A DNA stretch of 64,000 nt from Nitrogeniibacter mangrovi (lineage in GTDB: Bacteria > Pseudomonadota > Gammaproteobacteria > Burkholderiales > Rhodocyclaceae). The notes beneath the pieces were generated by a model. It worked only from the letters and a program-made list of their open reading frames with translations. It was not told the origin of the DNA and searched no databases. Positions 60,563-64,000 of this stretch are shown here, piece after piece (the first letter of the stretch is position 1; every line of letters begins with the position of its first letter). Made by a program: the position numbers and the translations under genes. Location of the stretch: positions 3,720,001 to 3,784,000 of the forward strand of contig NZ_CP048836.1 of assembly GCF_010983895.1 (NCBI RefSeq). The letters run 5' to 3'.

Positions 60563-60978
60563 CCCTGAAAACCGTACTGATTCTGTGCACCGGCAACTCG
60601 TGCCGCTCCCAGATGGCCGAGGCCATCGTCAACCACGACCTGGCCGGCCAGGTGCGGGCGCTGTCGGCCGGCACGGTGCCGCAGCCCCGGGTGGCGGACG
60701 GCGCCCTCGAGGCGCTGCGCCTGGCCGGGTTGCCCACCGAGGGGCTGCATCCCAAGGACGTCGACGCTGTGATCGACGCGCCCATCGACCTGGTGGTGAC
60801 CGTGTGCGACAACGCGAAGGAGAGCTGCCCGGTGTTTCCGCGCCCGGTGCCGCGCATCCACCTGCCCTTCCCCGATCCGCACGGCGAGCCGCTCGAACGC
60901 TTCGTCGAGGTGCGCGACGCGATCCGCGCGCGCCTGGTGCCCGCCGTGCGCGCTGCGCTCGCCCCTGAGGAGACATGA
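60559..60978 (+). CDS. arsC: Arsenate reductase ArsC, low-molecular-weight phosphatase type
   Basis: 139 residues. The phosphatase-type P-loop CTGNSCR (Cys10 to Arg16) and two further redox cysteines, Cys83 and Cys90 (VTVCDNAKESCPVF), match the thioredoxin-coupled ArsC family. It reduces arsenate to arsenite in the cytoplasm through a cysteine relay. It overlaps arsR by ATGA and the arsenite pump gene by a few bases, as a typical three-gene ars operon. Confidence 0.94.
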   Translation: MTLKTVLILCTGNSCRSQMAEAIVNHDLAGQVRALSAGTVPQPRVADGALEALRLAGLPTEGLHPKDVDAVIDAPIDLVVTVCDNAKESCPVFPRPVPRIHLPFPDPHGEPLERFVEVRDAIRARLVPAVRAALAPEET

Positions 60979-62051
60979 TGTCCGCACAATGTGAAGTCAC
61001 CGCCAAGATGGCCGCCGGCGCGCCCATGAGCATCTTCGAACGCTTTCTGACCCTGTGGGTGTTCCTGTGCATCATCGCCGGCATTGCGCTCGGCCAGTTC
61101 CTGCCCGGGGTGTTCCAGGCGGTCGGGCGGATGGAGGTGGCGCAGGTGAATCTGCCGGTGGGGCTGCTCATCTGGGTGATGATCATCCCCATGCTGGTGA
61201 AGGTGGATTTCGGCGCCCTGCACGAAGTGCGCGAGCATGTGCGCGGCATCGGCGTCACCCTGTTCGTCAATTGGCTGGTGAAGCCGTTTTCCATGGCCTT
61301 CCTGGGCTGGCTGTTCATCCGCCACCTGTTTGCGCCGATGCTGCCGGCCGAGCAGCTCGACAGCTACATCGCGGGGCTGATCCTGCTGGCCGCGGCGCCG
61401 TGCACGGCCATGGTGTTCGTGTGGAGCCGGCTCACCAACGGCGACCCGCTGTTCACGCTCTCCCAGGTGGCGCTCAACGACACCATCATGGTGTTCGCCT
61501 TCGCGCCGCTGGTGGGGCTCCTGCTGGGGATCTCGGCCATCACCGTGCCGTGGGCCACGCTGCTCACCTCGGTGGGGCTGTACATCGTCATCCCGGTGGC
61601 GCTGGCGCAGCTGTGGCGCAAGCGCCTGCTTTCGAAGGGGCAGGCCGCGTTCGACGCGGCGATGGAGCGCATCGGGCCGTGGTCCATCGGTGCGCTGCTG
61701 CTCACCCTGGTGCTGCTGTTCGCCTTCCAGGGCGAGGCCATTCTCAAGCAGCCGCTGGTCATCGCCCTGCTGGCGGTGCCCATCCTCATCCAGGTGTTCT
61801 TCAATTCCGCGCTGGCCTACTGGCTGAACCGGAAGGTGGGCGAGAAGCACAACGTGGCCTGCCCGTCGGCACTGATCGGCGCGTCGAACTTCTTCGAGCT
61901 GGCCGTCGCCGCCGCCATCAGCCTGTTCGGCTTCGAGTCGGGCGCGGCGCTGGCCACGGTCGTCGGCGTGCTCATCGAGGTGCCGGTGATGCTGCTGGTG
62001 GTGCGCGTGGTCAACGCCTCCAAACCCTGGTACGAGCGCCGGCCGGCCTGA
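60975..62051 (+). CDS. acr3: Arsenite efflux transporter ACR3
   Basis: 358 residues with ten hydrophobic helices. The conserved thiolate motif LLAAAPCTAMVFVWSRLTNGD carries the essential Cys143, and FFNSALAYWLNRKVGEKHNVACPSALIGASNFFELAVA is the second conserved block with a Glu. It exports arsenite across the inner membrane using proton motive force. GAGGAGAC precedes the double ATG at 60975/60978. Its 3' end overlaps the convergent gene at 62011 by 41 bp. Confidence 0.95.
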   Translation: MMSAQCEVTAKMAAGAPMSIFERFLTLWVFLCIIAGIALGQFLPGVFQAVGRMEVAQVNLPVGLLIWVMIIPMLVKVDFGALHEVREHVRGIGVTLFVNWLVKPFSMAFLGWLFIRHLFAPMLPAEQLDSYIAGLILLAAAPCTAMVFVWSRLTNGDPLFTLSQVALNDTIMVFAFAPLVGLLLGISAITVPWATLLTSVGLYIVIPVALAQLWRKRLLSKGQAAFDAAMERIGPWSIGALLLTLVLLFAFQGEAILKQPLVIALLAVPILIQVFFNSALAYWLNRKVGEKHNVACPSALIGASNFFELAVAAAISLFGFESGAALATVVGVLIEVPVMLLVVRVVNASKPWYERRPA

Positions 62052-62430
62052 GCCGGGCTAGCGCCGCGCCCGCGAACCAGGCGTTGGCGGCCTCGAGGGT
62101 GGGGAGCACTTCGATCGGGTAGGGATTGAGGCCGATGTCGTCGAAACAGCGAAGCATGGTGTTCACGTCTTCGCGATCGGGAATGACGGCGATGTGCAGC
62201 TTGTCGTTGCTCCTGACGGCGGCGAAATTGCGCGCGGCGATCTCTTCCATATGCACGGCCGAGGTGGTGACCCGGGTACAGGCGGAAAAATCGTGCAGCG
62301 CCTCGTAGGTACTGTCGAAACGCACGTCGGCCTGCAGCGCGATGACCACCTGCAACACGGTGTCTTCGTCGCACTCGCCGGAATAGGTGACGCAGACACG
62401 ATGACGCCCCCAGTCGATGGTGTAGGCCAA
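62011..62430 (-). CDS. Small SpoIIAA/STAS-like protein of unknown function
   Basis: 139 residues. Pattern: strand MAYTIDWGRHRVCVTYSGECDEDTVLQVVIALQADVRFDSTYEALHDFSACTRVTTSAVHMEEIAARN and then IAVIPDREDVNTMLRCFDDIG. The alternation resembles the SpoIIAA-like fold seen in small bacterial proteins, but no exact family is recognised. No signal peptide. It converges with acr3 with a 41-bp overlap, and is separate from the sigma54 activator downstream. Confidence 0.65.
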   Translation of the reverse strand: MAYTIDWGRHRVCVTYSGECDEDTVLQVVIALQADVRFDSTYEALHDFSACTRVTTSAVHMEEIAARNFAAVRSNDKLHIAVIPDREDVNTMLRCFDDIGLNPYPIEVLPTLEAANAWFAGAALARLRPAGARTRVWRR

Positions 62431-62542
62431 GACGCTCCCTTCAGCGGTTCGGGACGATCCGCACGACCGCCCTCATGCGTCGATTTTATCCGATCGTGGC
62501 GGCCACCGGCCAAGGCGGGAGCCGGATGCCTGGCCACCGATC

Positions 62543-64000
<1,458 letters not shown>

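Overview
This window is about 70% GC and densely packed. It reads like the chromosome of a denitrifying betaproteobacterium of the Rhodocyclales/Zoogloeaceae type (Thauera or Azoarcus relatives). That placement is an inference from the complete respiratory nitrate reductase locus (narK1-narK2-narG-narH-narJ-narI-narX-narL), the many c-type cytochromes, the abundant c-di-GMP and two-component signalling, and codon use. No rRNA, tRNA, CRISPR array, transposase or integrase was seen.

Layout. 1-1402 (minus): an ECF42-type sigma factor followed by the start of a YCII-domain gene. 1454-4368 (plus): a membrane protein with a TIR domain and a CHASE2 domain, translationally coupled to a FecR-like lipoprotein with four cysteine-rich WCC repeats. 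4370-8809: a small membrane protein, SelO, a LysR regulator divergent from a flavodoxin-fold quinone oxidoreductase, and a small lipoprotein. 9086-17527 (plus): five consecutive genes, four of which encode proteins with exactly two CXXCH haem motifs, plus one lipoprotein. 17736-26234 (plus): a c-di-GMP and phosphorelay cluster (REC-DUF3369-degenerate GGDEF-EAL, histidine kinase, FIST sensor, PAS-GGDEF-EAL). 26271-31451 (minus): FUSC transporter, hotdog thioesterase, CmcJ/NvfI-like oxidoreductase, and a hybrid NMT1-like/PAS histidine kinase. 31665-34646: Lrp regulator divergent from dadA-dadX. 34669-38404: small membrane protein, two tandem SRPBCC proteins (one cytoplasmic, one exported), and a MoxY/MoxX-like two-component pair. 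38550-40092: Sel1-repeat protein, ExbB/MotA-like protein and DUF2149/ExbD-like protein, closed by a strong terminator. 40279-45659: an orphan T6SS module of VgrG, toxin-like effector and putative immunity protein behind a near-consensus sigma70 promoter. 45808-58798 (minus): the nar locus, ending in narX-narL and a frameshifted DGC-domain gene. 59017-59754 (minus): a CRP/FNR-family regulator. 60203-62051 (plus): arsR-arsC-acr3. 62011-64000 (minus): a small SpoIIAA-like protein and a sigma54-dependent activator cut by the window edge.

How the parts fit. The nar block is a full nitrate-respiration unit: uptake and exchange (NarK1, NarK2), catalysis (NarGHI), assembly (NarJ) and nitrate sensing (NarXL). 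A CRP/FNR regulator lies immediately upstream. Its own upstream region and that of narK1 carry the same 18-bp dyad at almost the same distance from the start codon. GC-rich stem-loops occupy every long junction between nar genes. The dad operon handles D-amino acid/alanine catabolism, and the ars operon handles arsenate reduction and arsenite export.

The least explained parts are the TIR-CHASE2/FecR-WCC pair, the four-gene dihaem cytochrome cluster, the Sel1/ExbB/DUF2149 mini-operon, the T6SS toxin pair, and the shared CTAGTC-N6-GACTAG-like operator.
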